Assembly: GCF_030580995.1 (NCBI RefSeq) | Contig: NZ_JAUQSZ010000004.1 | Coordinates: 222,495 to 286,494 of the forward strand | DNA length: 64,000 nt | Reading direction: 5' to 3' | Source of the DNA: Sphingomonas immobilis | Lineage (GTDB): Bacteria; Pseudomonadota; Alphaproteobacteria; Sphingomonadales; Sphingomonadaceae | Part shown: in pieces, positions 11,294 through 19,667 of the stretch | Numbering within the stretch: position 1 is the first letter of the stretch | Layout of the letters: every line of letters starts with the position of its first letter | Notes under the pieces: model-generated | Database searches by the model: none | The model's input: the letters and a program-made list of their open reading frames with translations, nothing else | Told to the model about the DNA's origin: nothing | Program-made: the position numbers and the translations under genes

Positions 11294-11758
11294 ATGCGCG
11301 CCAATGCCCTTATCAGTTATCGAATTAGCCTGATCGGCCGCCTGCAGCGAACCCGCTTCGATGCGCGTGCGCGCAGCCTGGGCATCACCCGCGCGCAGTG
11401 GCGGGCGATCTATGCGATCAGTTGCTACGAAGGCGCGTCGCAGCGTCGCATCGCCGAACTGATCGAGGTGAGCGACGTGACCGCGGGCCGGCTGATCGAC
11501 CGGCTGGTCGACAGCGGCTGGGTGGAACGGCGCGCCGATGCCGCCGATCGCCGCACGCATCGCCTCTATCTGACGTCGCTCGCGCTGCCGCTGCTCGACC
11601 GGCTGGCCCAGCTCGGCGCCAACGAGGAGACGATCGCGCTCGCCGGGGTCGATCCGGCCGCGCTCGAGATCGCGCTCGGCGTGCTCGACCGCGTCATCGC
11701 CAATATCGAATCCGCGCCGCGGCTGGTCGAGGTCGATCCCATCGCCTGCGAGGCGTGA
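11294..11758 (+). CDS. MarR family transcriptional regulator
   Basis: This 154-residue winged-helix protein has ITRAQWRAIYAISCYEGASQRRIAELIEVS as helices up to recognition, then the wing VERRADAADRRTHRLYLT with the DxRxxxLxLT pattern of MarR proteins. A GTG 15 bases upstream is an alternative start. It probably represses the divergent MFS gene and possibly itself in response to an aromatic or acyl ligand. The acyl-CoA dehydrogenase gene follows after 113 bases and has its own candidate site. Confidence 0.88.
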   Translation: MRANALISYRISLIGRLQRTRFDARARSLGITRAQWRAIYAISCYEGASQRRIAELIEVSDVTAGRLIDRLVDSGWVERRADAADRRTHRLYLTSLALPLLDRLAQLGANEETIALAGVDPAALEIALGVLDRVIANIESAPRLVEVDPIACEA

Positions 11759-11791
11759 GGCGGTGGCGTTCCGGCCCGTCGATTTGTACGC

Positions 11792-11807
11792 ACCTATCTG
11801 ACCAGGT
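11792..11807. promoter_or_regulatory. Candidate shared operator, copy B
   Basis: ACCTATCTGACCAGGT has ACCT/AGGT ends. Its first eight bases are identical to those of the site at 35486-35501, with 12 of 16 matching overall. It lies between marR and the acyl-CoA dehydrogenase gene, about 65 bases before the latter's start codon. Confidence 0.4.
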
Positions 11808-11871
11808 GAGATTGCCCGCGGGCCGAATGTTTGTCAGGGCTGTCGGCACAATGCTTGCCTGAGGATCCCAG

Positions 11872-13035
11872 ATGACCGCGATGACCTTTCCCGAGCCCGA
11901 CTATATGGCCGACGAGGAAATTCGGATGTTCCACGATTCGGTGGGACGTTTCCTCGATCAGAACGTCGATGAGAAGCGCGTCGCCAAATGGCGCGAGGAC
12001 GGCCAGGTCGAGCGGGAGTTCTGGCGCGAAGCCGGCGCGGCCGGGCTGCTCGGCGTGTCGGTGCCGGAGGCCTACGGCGGGCATGGCGGCGATTTCCGCC
12101 ACGATCTCGTCGTCGTCGACCAGATCCAGCGCAAGGGGGTGGAGGGCTTCGCCGCCAGCCTGCACAACGTCATCGTCACGCCATACATCCAGCTGCACGG
12201 CACCGAGGAGCAGAAGCACCGCTGGCTGCCCGGCCTCGTCACCGGCGAGCGTGTCGCGGCGATCGCGATGAGCGAGCCCGGTGCGGGTTCCGACCTCCAG
12301 GCGATCCGCACCACCGCGCTGAAGGACGGCAACGGCTACCGCATCAACGGCTCCAAGACCTTCATCTCCAACGGCCAGATCGCCGATTTCGTCGTCGTCG
12401 TCGCCAAGACCGACCCGGCGCAGGGCGCGCGCGGCATCTCTCTGCTGGTGGTCGAAACGGGTGAGGTCGAAGGTTTCCGGCGCGGCCAGAATCTCGACAA
12501 GATCGGCAATGATGCGCAGGACACGTCGGAGCTGTTCTTCGACGACGTGTGGGTGCCCGCGCAGAACCTGCTCGGGTCGGAGGAGGGAAAGGGCTTCCTC
12601 CAGCTGATGGCCGAGCTGCCGCGCGAGCGCCTGCTGATCGCGGTCAACGCCGTCACCACGATGGAACGCGCGCTGACCGAGACGGTCGACTACGTGAAGC
12701 AGCGCAAGGCGTTCGGCCAGCCGATCTTCGATTTCCAGAACACCCAGTTCAAGCTGGCGGAGATGTACGCCAAGGCGCGCATCGCCAAGACCTTCGTCAA
12801 CGATTGCACGGCCAAGGCGATCGCCGGCACGCTCGACAACACGACATCCGCCATCGCGAAGATGTGGGCGACCGATACCGAGTGGGAAATCGTCGATCAG
12901 TGCCTGCAGCTTCACGGCGGCTACGGCTATATCAACGAATATCCGATCGCGCAGATGTTCCGCAATTCGCGCATCTCGCGCATCTACGGCGGGTCCAACG
13001 AGATCATGAAGGTGCTGATCGCCCGCGCGCTCTGA
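11872..13035 (+). CDS. Acyl-CoA dehydrogenase, long-chain type
   Basis: This 387-residue FAD enzyme has IAMSEPGAGSD at 131-141. RERLLIA on helix G has Glu252 as likely base, and CLQLHGGYGYINEYPIAQMF is followed by IYGGSNEIMK. Gly rather than Glu at the C-terminal catalytic position together with the helix-G Glu is the pattern of long-chain and isovaleryl-CoA dehydrogenases. A GAGGATCC purine box precedes the ATG. The phosphatase gene follows 28 bases later and may be co-transcribed. Confidence 0.92.
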   Translation: MTAMTFPEPDYMADEEIRMFHDSVGRFLDQNVDEKRVAKWREDGQVEREFWREAGAAGLLGVSVPEAYGGHGGDFRHDLVVVDQIQRKGVEGFAASLHNVIVTPYIQLHGTEEQKHRWLPGLVTGERVAAIAMSEPGAGSDLQAIRTTALKDGNGYRINGSKTFISNGQIADFVVVVAKTDPAQGARGISLLVVETGEVEGFRRGQNLDKIGNDAQDTSELFFDDVWVPAQNLLGSEEGKGFLQLMAELPRERLLIAVNAVTTMERALTETVDYVKQRKAFGQPIFDFQNTQFKLAEMYAKARIAKTFVNDCTAKAIAGTLDNTTSAIAKMWATDTEWEIVDQCLQLHGGYGYINEYPIAQMFRNSRISRIYGGSNEIMKVLIARAL

Positions 13036-13063
13036 CCACTCCCTCTCAGGAAAGGATACCGCG

Positions 13064-13849
13064 ATGTCTGAGGCAATCGTGCTCGATCGGCTGGTCGAGT
13101 GTCGCCGCATCTTCAACTTCCGTGACTATGGTGGCTATGCCACCCCGCACGGGCGGCTGCGCGAGCGGCGGCTGTTCCGCTCCGCCCAGCATTTCGATGC
13201 GACGCCGGAGGATCTGGCGACGGTGGCGGGCCTCGGCCTCGGCGCGGTGATCGACCTGCGCGGCAAGAGCGAGCGTATCGCGGCCCCGTGCCCGCGCCCA
13301 GACGGCTTCGATGCCGAGGTCATCCTGATCGAGGACGAGACGGTGACGCAGGCGCCGCATGTCGAGGCGGCGCGCGGTGCGATGGACGCCGACCAGGCGC
13401 GCGAATCGATGATGAACACCTATCGCACCATGCCCTTCCGGCCGGTTCTGATGGAGCTCTACACGCGCTATTTCGCGCGGCTGGCCGATCTCGACCGGCC
13501 GACGCTGATTCACTGTCTCGCCGGGAAGGACCGGACCGGCATCGCCGTCGCGTTGCTCCACCACCTCGTCGGGGTCCATCCCGACGACATGATGGCGGAT
13601 TATCTGCTGACGAACATCACCGGCAATATCGAGGCGCGCGTCGCGGCGGGCGGGCTGCATATCAAGGCGATCTTCGGCGACATGACCGACGACGGCCTGC
13701 GTGCGCTGATGTCGGTCGAGCCGCGCTATCTGCAGAATGGTTTCGCGGCGATGGTCGAGCGCTATGGCAGCATCGACGGGTATCTGCGCGATGGGCTCGG
13801 CGTGACGCCCGAGCAGCGCGAGAAGATCATCGCGCGGTTGGTAGAGTGA
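13064..13849 (+). CDS. Tyrosine-protein phosphatase (Y_phosphatase3 type)
   Basis: This 261-residue cytoplasmic phosphatase belongs to the family containing mycobacterial PtpB. NFRDYGGY at 18-25 is the conserved N-terminal signature and HCLAGKDRTG at 150-159 is the CX5R P-loop with Cys151 and Arg157. The Lys and Asp inside the loop are typical of lipid- or dual-specificity members. It follows an acyl-CoA dehydrogenase gene with AGGAAAGGATACC upstream. Why a phosphatase sits in this operon is unclear. Confidence 0.88.
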   Translation: MSEAIVLDRLVECRRIFNFRDYGGYATPHGRLRERRLFRSAQHFDATPEDLATVAGLGLGAVIDLRGKSERIAAPCPRPDGFDAEVILIEDETVTQAPHVEAARGAMDADQARESMMNTYRTMPFRPVLMELYTRYFARLADLDRPTLIHCLAGKDRTGIAVALLHHLVGVHPDDMMADYLLTNITGNIEARVAAGGLHIKAIFGDMTDDGLRALMSVEPRYLQNGFAAMVERYGSIDGYLRDGLGVTPEQREKIIARLVE

Positions 13850-13855
13850 AAGAAA

Positions 13856-13885
13856 GGCCCGGCCGCGCACACGCGCGACCGGGCC
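13856..13885. terminator. Convergent (bidirectional) terminator hairpin
   Basis: Arms of 13 bases, GGCCCGGCCGCGC and GCGCGACCGGGCC, pair with one mismatch around the loop ACAC. The plus strand continues GTTTC and the minus strand ends CCTTTCTTTC. The hairpin lies exactly between the convergent phosphatase and small secreted-protein genes, so it should end both transcripts. Confidence 0.75.
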
Positions 13886-13892
13886 GTTTCGA

Positions 13893-14189
13893 TTAGCGGA
13901 GCTTCGAGACTTCCGCCTTGGTCAGCGAGGTCGCGACGCCGTCGGTGCCCGAGACCAGCTTGTCGGCGGGGATCGTCACGAACTTCGAGTTGAAGATGAT
14001 CTGCACCGAACCGTCGGCATTGACGCGGTCGATCGAGCCGAGGCGGGTCGCCTTGGCATCGCGCAGCGTGGCGCCACGCTTCGGCGCAGCGACGACGGCG
14101 GTGGCGGTGCCGGTGGCATCCGCTGCAACGGCAGCGGCGATCGGGGTGGCGACGAGCGTGGCGGCGGCGAGGGTCAGAATGATACGCAT
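13893..14189 (-). CDS. Small secreted protein of unknown function
   Basis: This 98-residue protein begins MRIILTLAAATLVATPIAAAVAADA, a clear Sec signal peptide with cleavage likely after AVAA near residue 23. The mature part of about 75 residues (IDRVNADGSVQIIFNSKFVTIPADKL) looks like a single small beta-barrel of PRC-barrel type and has no Cys. It would act in the periplasm. GGAG eight bases before the ATG sets the start. It has its own strong promoter-like sequence and no metabolic neighbour in operon. Function unknown. Confidence 0.75.
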   Translation of the reverse strand: MRIILTLAAATLVATPIAAAVAADATGTATAVVAAPKRGATLRDAKATRLGSIDRVNADGSVQIIFNSKFVTIPADKLVSGTDGVATSLTKAEVSKLR

Positions 14190-14238
14190 GATGCAGCTCC
14201 ATTTTCCTGAGGATGACGCGATCGGTTTGGTGATCTTA

Positions 14239-14273
14239 CGCTAGCTTAGTATTAGCTAGCGCAGCGTTGTCAA
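14239..14273 (-). promoter_or_regulatory. Promoter with overlapping palindromic operator
   Basis: On the minus strand a perfect -35 hexamer TTGACA (14273 to 14268) is followed by a perfect inverted repeat, CGCTAGCT and AGCTAGCG, separated by seven bases (14261 to 14239). The expected -10 position (TACTAA, 16 bases downstream) falls inside the palindrome. The arrangement suggests a repressor that blocks RNA polymerase at the promoter of the small secreted protein. The DNA here is noticeably AT-richer than its surroundings. Confidence 0.55.
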
Positions 14274-14280
14274 GAGAAAT

Positions 14281-14301
14281 TGTTGCGCCGCAACATTTTT
14301 T
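14281..14301. terminator. Hairpin plus T-run
   Basis: TGTTGCG and CGCAACA are perfect arms around one base, followed on the plus strand by six Ts. It lies just after the alpha/beta hydrolase stop on the minus strand, where the following run ATTTCTC is weaker. It may terminate hydrolase transcripts or stop antisense reading from the left. Confidence 0.4.
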
Positions 14302-14309
14302 GGGAAACA

Positions 14310-15182
14310 TCACAGAAACGCGCGGAGATCCGCCAGGAACGTGTCGAACTGGTCGTGATGCAGCCAGTGGCCGGCATTGTCATAAGTGATGACCTGCGCC
14401 GATCTGAAATGCGCGGCGCGACCGTCCTTCGCGGGGTTCGACGCCCAGCTGTCGTTGCCGTAGGCGAGCAGGGTAGGGCAGTCGATCCGTCCCCACAGGT
14501 CGTGCAACTCGTCATCGGTCACGTCGAGCGGTGGCGACGAGCGCAGATAATTGTCGAACTTCCAGCTAAAGCTGCCGTCCTCGTTGCGGTTGACGCCGTG
14601 GACGGTCAGATGCCGCGCCTGCTCCTCGGAGAGGTGACCGTTCTCCGATCGCATCCGCGCCAGCGCTTCGTCGATCGTCGCGTAGCGGCGCGGCGAGCGC
14701 GCGCTGATGCCGCGGCGCTCCTCGATCCAGCCACGCCAGCGATCGGCAAAGGCGGTCGCGTCGCGTTCCTCGATCGCATCGGGCGAGAGGCCGAGTCCCT
14801 CGATCGCGACCAGCTTGCGCACGCGCTCCGGGTAGAGCCCGGCGTAGCGCAGCGAAATCGCGCCGCCGAGCGAATGGGCGACGATCGTCACGGGTTTGGC
14901 GCTCTGCTGGTGGACGAGCTGTGCGAGGTCGCAGATGAAATAGGGCATCGTATAGGCCCCGTCAGGCGACCAGGCGCTGTCGCCGTGCCCGCGCAGATCG
15001 GGGCAGATGATGTGCCAGTCGTGGCGCAGCGCGCGCGCGATCCAGTCCCAGCTGCGCGCATGGTCGCGCCCGCCGTGGACGAGGATCAGCGTCGGTGCGG
15101 CGGCATTGCCCCAGTCGAGATAATTGAGCTTGAGCCGCTGCGACACGAAACTGTGCGAAGTCGGGCCGTAATCGTCGTCCAT
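14310..15182 (-). CDS. Alpha/beta hydrolase
   Basis: This is a 290-residue cytoplasmic esterase or C-C hydrolase-like enzyme. The oxyanion segment is HGGRDHARSW at 36-45. The nucleophile elbow AHSLGG has Ser104, and the C-terminal DNAGHW supplies the catalytic His. PDLRGHGDS at 61-69 is the usual loop after strand beta-4. It is transcribed away from the metallo-beta-lactamase-fold gene across a 172-base gap. The substrate could be an ester, lactone or ring-cleavage product; sequence does not decide. Confidence 0.88.
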   Translation of the reverse strand: MDDDYGPTSHSFVSQRLKLNYLDWGNAAAPTLILVHGGRDHARSWDWIARALRHDWHIICPDLRGHGDSAWSPDGAYTMPYFICDLAQLVHQQSAKPVTIVAHSLGGAISLRYAGLYPERVRKLVAIEGLGLSPDAIEERDATAFADRWRGWIEERRGISARSPRRYATIDEALARMRSENGHLSEEQARHLTVHGVNRNEDGSFSWKFDNYLRSSPPLDVTDDELHDLWGRIDCPTLLAYGNDSWASNPAKDGRAAHFRSAQVITYDNAGHWLHHDQFDTFLADLRAFL

Positions 15183-15354
15183 GCTGCGCGTCCTGCGTTG
15201 CGTGTTCCAGCACGGTCTTTGCGACCGCTCGCGGGGGAGGGCAAGCCTGCCCATTGCCCGATTGCCGCTCCCGATTCGGCCGGTTAACCTGCCGTGCGAT
15301 ATCGCGAACGGGCGCGTCGGGAGAAGGGTCATGCCGCTGAGGGTAGGAGAGGCC

Positions 15355-16281
15355 ATGATCGACCGGGTCGAGGAACTGCGCTTCGAATTGCCGATCGATG
15401 CGCTGACCGACGATGCCGATTTCATCACGCGCGCGCTCGTGCCGTTTGGCGGCGGCTTTCTCAACCGCGAACGCATGAGCTTCGTCTTTTGCGGCCAGAG
15501 CTGGATCGTCCACGTCGACGGGCTGATCGTCCTGATCGATCCGTGCAACGGCAATGGCCGCAAACGTCCGGGCTTTCCGTATTTCGAGGATCTCGATACG
15601 CCTTGGCTTGCCGGCCTGGCGGCGGCAGGCGTTGCGCCCGAAGAAATCGACATCGTCTTCTGCACTCACCTTCACTGCGATCATTGCGGCTGGAACACGC
15701 GCGACGAGGGGGGGCGCTGGGTCCCGACCTTTCCCAACGCGACCTATCTGTTCGCCGCACGCGAAGTCGCGCGCTGGGATCCTGCGGCGGCGGTCGATCC
15801 AGACCCCGAGTTCAACGAATATAACCGCCATGTCTTCGCCGAGTCGGTGGCACCGGTCCTGGCCGCCGGATTGGCGCGTCTGATCGAGCCGCCATATCGC
15901 GTCTCGCCGAGCCTTCTGGCCGAGGCGGCGCCGGGCCATACGCACGGCCACATGATCCTGCGCCTCGAGTCTGCGGAGGCGATCGCCTATTTCGTGGGCG
16001 ATACCCTGCATCATCCCGCCCAGATCCTGCGGCCCGACCTGCATCTGCGCGGCTGCGACGATCTCGGCCAGGCTATCGCGACCCGGAAATCTTTGTTCGC
16101 GAGAGTGGCGGCCGAACGCGCGCTGATTTTTCCAGCGCATTTCCCAGAGCCGCATCATGGCCGGATCGTCGCCACCGCGGACGGATTCGATTTCGTGCCG
16201 GGCGAACCGTTCCCTCTCCTCCAAGCCGCCGGTACATTGGAACACGAAAGTCATATTGACACCGAAGTTCCAAATATCTAG
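15355..16281 (+). CDS. Metallo-beta-lactamase fold hydrolase
   Basis: This 308-residue metal-dependent hydrolase has HLHCDH at 105-110 as the HxHxDH dinuclear site. A later GHTHGHM and GDTLHHP give the remaining ligands, and FPAHFPEPHHG is the terminal His motif. The class includes lactonases and thioesterases. An in-frame ATG 24 bases upstream also has a purine box; the one used follows TAGGAGAGG. It leads two MaoC-like genes, which suggests that it opens or releases a substrate of the same pathway. Confidence 0.85.
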   Translation: MIDRVEELRFELPIDALTDDADFITRALVPFGGGFLNRERMSFVFCGQSWIVHVDGLIVLIDPCNGNGRKRPGFPYFEDLDTPWLAGLAAAGVAPEEIDIVFCTHLHCDHCGWNTRDEGGRWVPTFPNATYLFAAREVARWDPAAAVDPDPEFNEYNRHVFAESVAPVLAAGLARLIEPPYRVSPSLLAEAAPGHTHGHMILRLESAEAIAYFVGDTLHHPAQILRPDLHLRGCDDLGQAIATRKSLFARVAAERALIFPAHFPEPHHGRIVATADGFDFVPGEPFPLLQAAGTLEHESHIDTEVPNI

Positions 16282-16310
16282 GGTTTCGGACGGTCGGGCA
16301 GAGGGGCGTC

Positions 16311-16805
16311 GTGGCGATTTCGGAGGATATCAAGGCGACGGCGGCGGACCTTCAACCGCATGTCGACCGGCTGCGCACGCGGATCGGCACGATTGGCCCC
16401 GGAGTATCGCGGCGGATCGAGGTTGGTGCGCTCGTCAAGTTCGCGCACGCCACCGGCCAGACCGATCCCCTCTACATCGACGAAGCGGCAGCGGCGAAGG
16501 GCCCGTTCGGGGCGATCATCGCCGCGCCGACCTATGTCTCTACCTTCTGCGCGGAGACGATGGCGGGCCTGCTGACGTTCGACCTGCCGCTATCGATGTT
16601 CCTGCATACCGACGACGCCGTGGACCTCGGCGTGCCGATCCGCGCCGGCGACGTGATCAGCGGCGAGGCGCGCTACGCCGAAGCCTATCTGCGTGAGGGC
16701 CGCGCCGGGCCGCTGCTATTCCAGATCGCCGAGATGACGCTGAGCAATCAGGACGGCGCGCGCGTCGCGACGGTGCGCGTCGGCTCTGTTTCGTTCGATC
16801 CCTGA
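16311..16805 (+). CDS. MaoC-like hot-dog protein, apparently non-catalytic subunit
   Basis: This 164-residue single hot-dog protein of the FAS1-like dehydratase class has a start read as GTG. The position of the hydratase D-x-N-P-x-H motif reads Q-T-D-P-L-Y at 50-55, so both the Asp and the His are missing. It is followed nine bases later by a second MaoC-like gene that keeps them. Such pairs form heteromeric enoyl-CoA hydratases in steroid side-chain degradation (ChsH1/ChsH2), where one subunit is structural or binds substrate. That the two assemble here is inference. Confidence 0.8.
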   Translation: MAISEDIKATAADLQPHVDRLRTRIGTIGPGVSRRIEVGALVKFAHATGQTDPLYIDEAAAAKGPFGAIIAAPTYVSTFCAETMAGLLTFDLPLSMFLHTDDAVDLGVPIRAGDVISGEARYAEAYLREGRAGPLLFQIAEMTLSNQDGARVATVRVGSVSFDP

Positions 16806-16814
16806 AAGACCGCC

Positions 16815-17228
16815 ATGACATCGCAAAACCCTTTTGCCGACGCCGCTGCCGGCTTCGAGCTGCCGGAGATCGCGCTTGAGGTCGATCGCCTCGCGCTCGT
16901 CAAATATGCCGGCGCTGCCGACGATTACGTGCGCCAGCATTGGGACCATCCGTTCATGATCGAACAGGGCTATCCCGACGTGATCGGACACGGCTGGCTC
17001 AGTTTTGCGCATATGTGCCGCGTCGTGACCGATTGGGCGCCGCCCGCGCAGGCGACGATCGCCCGCTATGCGGTGCGGTATCACCGGCCGTTTCATCCTG
17101 GTGTATTGACGTGCGGAGCGACGGTGGACTCCGTTGGGCCGGGGCGTATCGACCTGTCGCTCTGGGCGCGCGCCGCGGATGGCACGGTGCTGGCGACGGG
17201 CAGCGTCAGTCTGACGCCGCCCGCGTGA
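16815..17228 (+). CDS. MaoC-like enoyl-CoA hydratase, catalytic subunit
   Basis: This 137-residue hot-dog protein has D-Y-V-R-Q-H at 37-42, putting Asp and His at the spacing of the catalytic pair of R-specific hydratases, followed by GHGWLSFAHM, the overhang segment. It probably hydrates a bulky enoyl-CoA together with the preceding hot-dog subunit. It ends on the same base pair at which the convergent CoA-transferase gene ends. Confidence 0.82.
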   Translation: MTSQNPFADAAAGFELPEIALEVDRLALVKYAGAADDYVRQHWDHPFMIEQGYPDVIGHGWLSFAHMCRVVTDWAPPAQATIARYAVRYHRPFHPGVLTCGATVDSVGPGRIDLSLWARAADGTVLATGSVSLTPPA

Positions 17229-19667
17229 TCACCCCATCACGATGACGCCCTTGGCGACCAGCGCCGCGAGCTCGTCGTCCGAATAGCCGAATTCGCGCAG
17301 CACCACTTCTGTATCCTGGCCGACCAGCGGTGCGTCCTTCGTCGTCGTCGCCGAACGCGAGAAGCGGATCAGCGGCTTCAGGCGCGACATCTCGCCGAGG
17401 ATCGGGTGATCGCCCTCGGTCAGGAGGTTCATCGCCGCACCGGCATCGCCCATGTAGTTCGCCTCGATCGGGCCGCGCGCCGCGACCACGCAGCCGACGC
17501 CGTGAGCGCGCAGCAGCGTCTCCCACTCCGCGGCGGGGCGCGCCTGCAACAGCGCGGAGATCGCCTCGGCGAGAGCGGCGTCGTTCGCGCGGCGATCGGC
17601 AGCCGTCGCGAATCGCGGATCGTTGGCGAGCGAAGCGGCGGCGGGGAAGGCGGTGACGAGCCGGTCCCAGTCGCGATCGCGCGGGGCGGCCAGGAACACC
17701 CATTCCGATGGCGTTTCGTAGAGCCGGTACAGCGCGTGCAGGCCGTACAGGCCCGAATCGGCCTCCGGTGTCGCCGGCTGGCCGTCATATTCGAGCATCA
17801 CTTCGGACAGGCCGTGCGCGACGCTCGATAGCATCGATGTGAACAGATCCTGCGCACCGTGGCCGCGACGGCGCGCGAGCAGGCCGAGCATCATCGCGCT
17901 GGCGACGGTGATCGCCGACATGCCGTCGGCGTTGCCGCCCGTCATCACCGCGCTGCCGAGCTGGTTCGACGCCGGCTCGATCGCCGCGAGGTCGAGGTCG
18001 GCACCGCTCGGGATGACCGGCCCGGCGTTGCGCCAGGCGATGCCGGCGGCCGCGCCGATCGTCGGCGCAAAGGCCGGGCGGCGGGCGTAGGGCCCGTCCA
18101 CGCCATAGCCGGGCGCATTGTGATAGATCAGGTCGGGATTGACAGCGCGGAGCGACTCCGCGTCGAGGCCGAGGCGCTTCGCCGCGCCGCCGCGGAAGGA
18201 TTGCAGGACGATATCGGCCTTGGCGATGACGCGATAGGCGATCTCGCGCCCTTCCGCCGTCGCGAGATCGACGCCGACCGATTCCTTGCCGAGCAACGCT
18301 TTCAGGCCGGCGACTTCGGGGAAAGGCAGCATGTTGCGCTGCGGCTCGCCGTTCAACTCCTCGAGCTTGATGACACGCGCGCCGAGTTCGCCGAGCAGCG
18401 TTGCGCCGTAGGGGGCGGCGTAGAAGGTCGCGAGTTCGACGATCGTCACGCCGGCGAGCGGCAGCGCGGCGGAGGGCGCCGCGGGGGCGGTGGCAGAGCT
18501 CGCCGCGCCCGCGGTGGCGCGGACCTCGGCGTCGTGCTGGCCGAGCGCGGGGGGCGGCGACAGCACGTCCGCCGGGGTCGCCGAAAGATGCGCGATCGGG
18601 CCGGGCTGGCGCACCGTGCCGAAGCCCGCGTGATCCGGCGCGACCACCATCTTGTTCCATTCCATCTGCGGGTGATGGAGCAGCTCGCTGCCCTTGCGGA
18701 ACTGTTCCCCCCAGACGTCGGGTTCCTCGTCGAAGCCGGCGGCCCATTCCGCCGCGGTCTTGCTGCGGACGATGTTGAGCAGGATTTCCCAGAATTCGAG
18801 TCGCTTCGCCGCCGATTCGAAATTGGGAATTTCCGACCATTCGGGATCGTCGAACATCCATTCGAGCCCGAACAGCCGCATCATCGCGCGGAACAGCCGG
18901 TCGGGCGTCTGCGAGAATTGCAGCCAGTGGCCGTCCTTGGTCAGCGCGATCAGCAGCCGGAACGACAGGCCGCCGGTCGGCACGCCGTCAAGCACGCGCG
19001 GCAGCTGCTTCATCTCGCCGCCGCCGAACTTGATCGCAGCGGTGCGCATGGCCCAGCCGTACGGATCGTAGATCGTCATCGCCTCGGCCAGCGACGTTTC
19101 GACCCATTGCCCCGCACCGCTCTCCTCGCGTTCGTACAGCGCGACGAGGATGCCCTGCAACAGAAGCTGGCTGGCGGCATAGGAGGGGTAGGCGACCGAG
19201 CAATAGACCGGGCCCGACCGGTCGGCCATGCCCTCCATCGTCCAGTTGATGCCGAATTTCGCGGAAACGAGCCCTTCGAAGCCCGGCAGATCCGAAAAGC
19301 CGGTGTCGCGGCCGAAGCCGGTGATCGAGCCGTAGACGAGGCGCGGGTTGAGCGCGCTGAGCGCGGCGTAACCGATGCCGAGCCGGTCGGCCGTGCCGGG
19401 CTCGAAGCTTTCGATTACGACGTCGGCGGTCCTGACGAGATCGAGCGCGACGGCGAGATCGGCGGGATCCTTGAGATCGAGCGTCGCGGATTTCTTGCCG
19501 CGTGCCCAGAACGGCCACGCCGCCTGGCCGCGCAGCGCCGCGCCGCCGGGCTTCTCGATCAGGATCACCTCGGCGCCGAAATCGGCCAGTGTCTGCCCGA
19601 CCTGTGCGCCGGTACGGGCATCCGAGAAATCGAGGACACGCAGCCCCGCCAGTGCCTGCTTGGTCAT
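17229..19667 (-). CDS. Fused tandem CaiB/BaiF CoA-transferase
   Basis: This 812-residue protein is built of two class III CoA-transferase domains (about 5-380 and 403-812) joined by an Ala/Pro-rich linker. Each begins LAGLRVLDFSDA or LAGVTIVELATF. By alignment with the single-domain enzyme at 45503-46720, the catalytic Asp is kept in the second half (Asp581 in NADGMS) but is Ser162 in the first half (YPSYAA). Class III enzymes work as interlocked dimers, so the fusion may be a built-in heterodimer with one active site. It would move CoA between acids. The start chosen follows a GAGAGAGGGCG box; ATG 30 bases upstream is possible. Confidence 0.9.
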   Translation of the reverse strand: MTKQALAGLRVLDFSDARTGAQVGQTLADFGAEVILIEKPGGAALRGQAAWPFWARGKKSATLDLKDPADLAVALDLVRTADVVIESFEPGTADRLGIGYAALSALNPRLVYGSITGFGRDTGFSDLPGFEGLVSAKFGINWTMEGMADRSGPVYCSVAYPSYAASQLLLQGILVALYEREESGAGQWVETSLAEAMTIYDPYGWAMRTAAIKFGGGEMKQLPRVLDGVPTGGLSFRLLIALTKDGHWLQFSQTPDRLFRAMMRLFGLEWMFDDPEWSEIPNFESAAKRLEFWEILLNIVRSKTAAEWAAGFDEEPDVWGEQFRKGSELLHHPQMEWNKMVVAPDHAGFGTVRQPGPIAHLSATPADVLSPPPALGQHDAEVRATAGAASSATAPAAPSAALPLAGVTIVELATFYAAPYGATLLGELGARVIKLEELNGEPQRNMLPFPEVAGLKALLGKESVGVDLATAEGREIAYRVIAKADIVLQSFRGGAAKRLGLDAESLRAVNPDLIYHNAPGYGVDGPYARRPAFAPTIGAAAGIAWRNAGPVIPSGADLDLAAIEPASNQLGSAVMTGGNADGMSAITVASAMMLGLLARRRGHGAQDLFTSMLSSVAHGLSEVMLEYDGQPATPEADSGLYGLHALYRLYETPSEWVFLAAPRDRDWDRLVTAFPAAASLANDPRFATAADRRANDAALAEAISALLQARPAAEWETLLRAHGVGCVVAARGPIEANYMGDAGAAMNLLTEGDHPILGEMSRLKPLIRFSRSATTTKDAPLVGQDTEVVLREFGYSDDELAALVAKGVIVMG

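Noticed and set aside
16270..16286. TATCTAGG at the end of the metallo-beta-lactamase-fold gene as a motif copy
   Set aside because: It includes that gene's final codon and stop, lacks the second half, and fits poorly with a promoter position.
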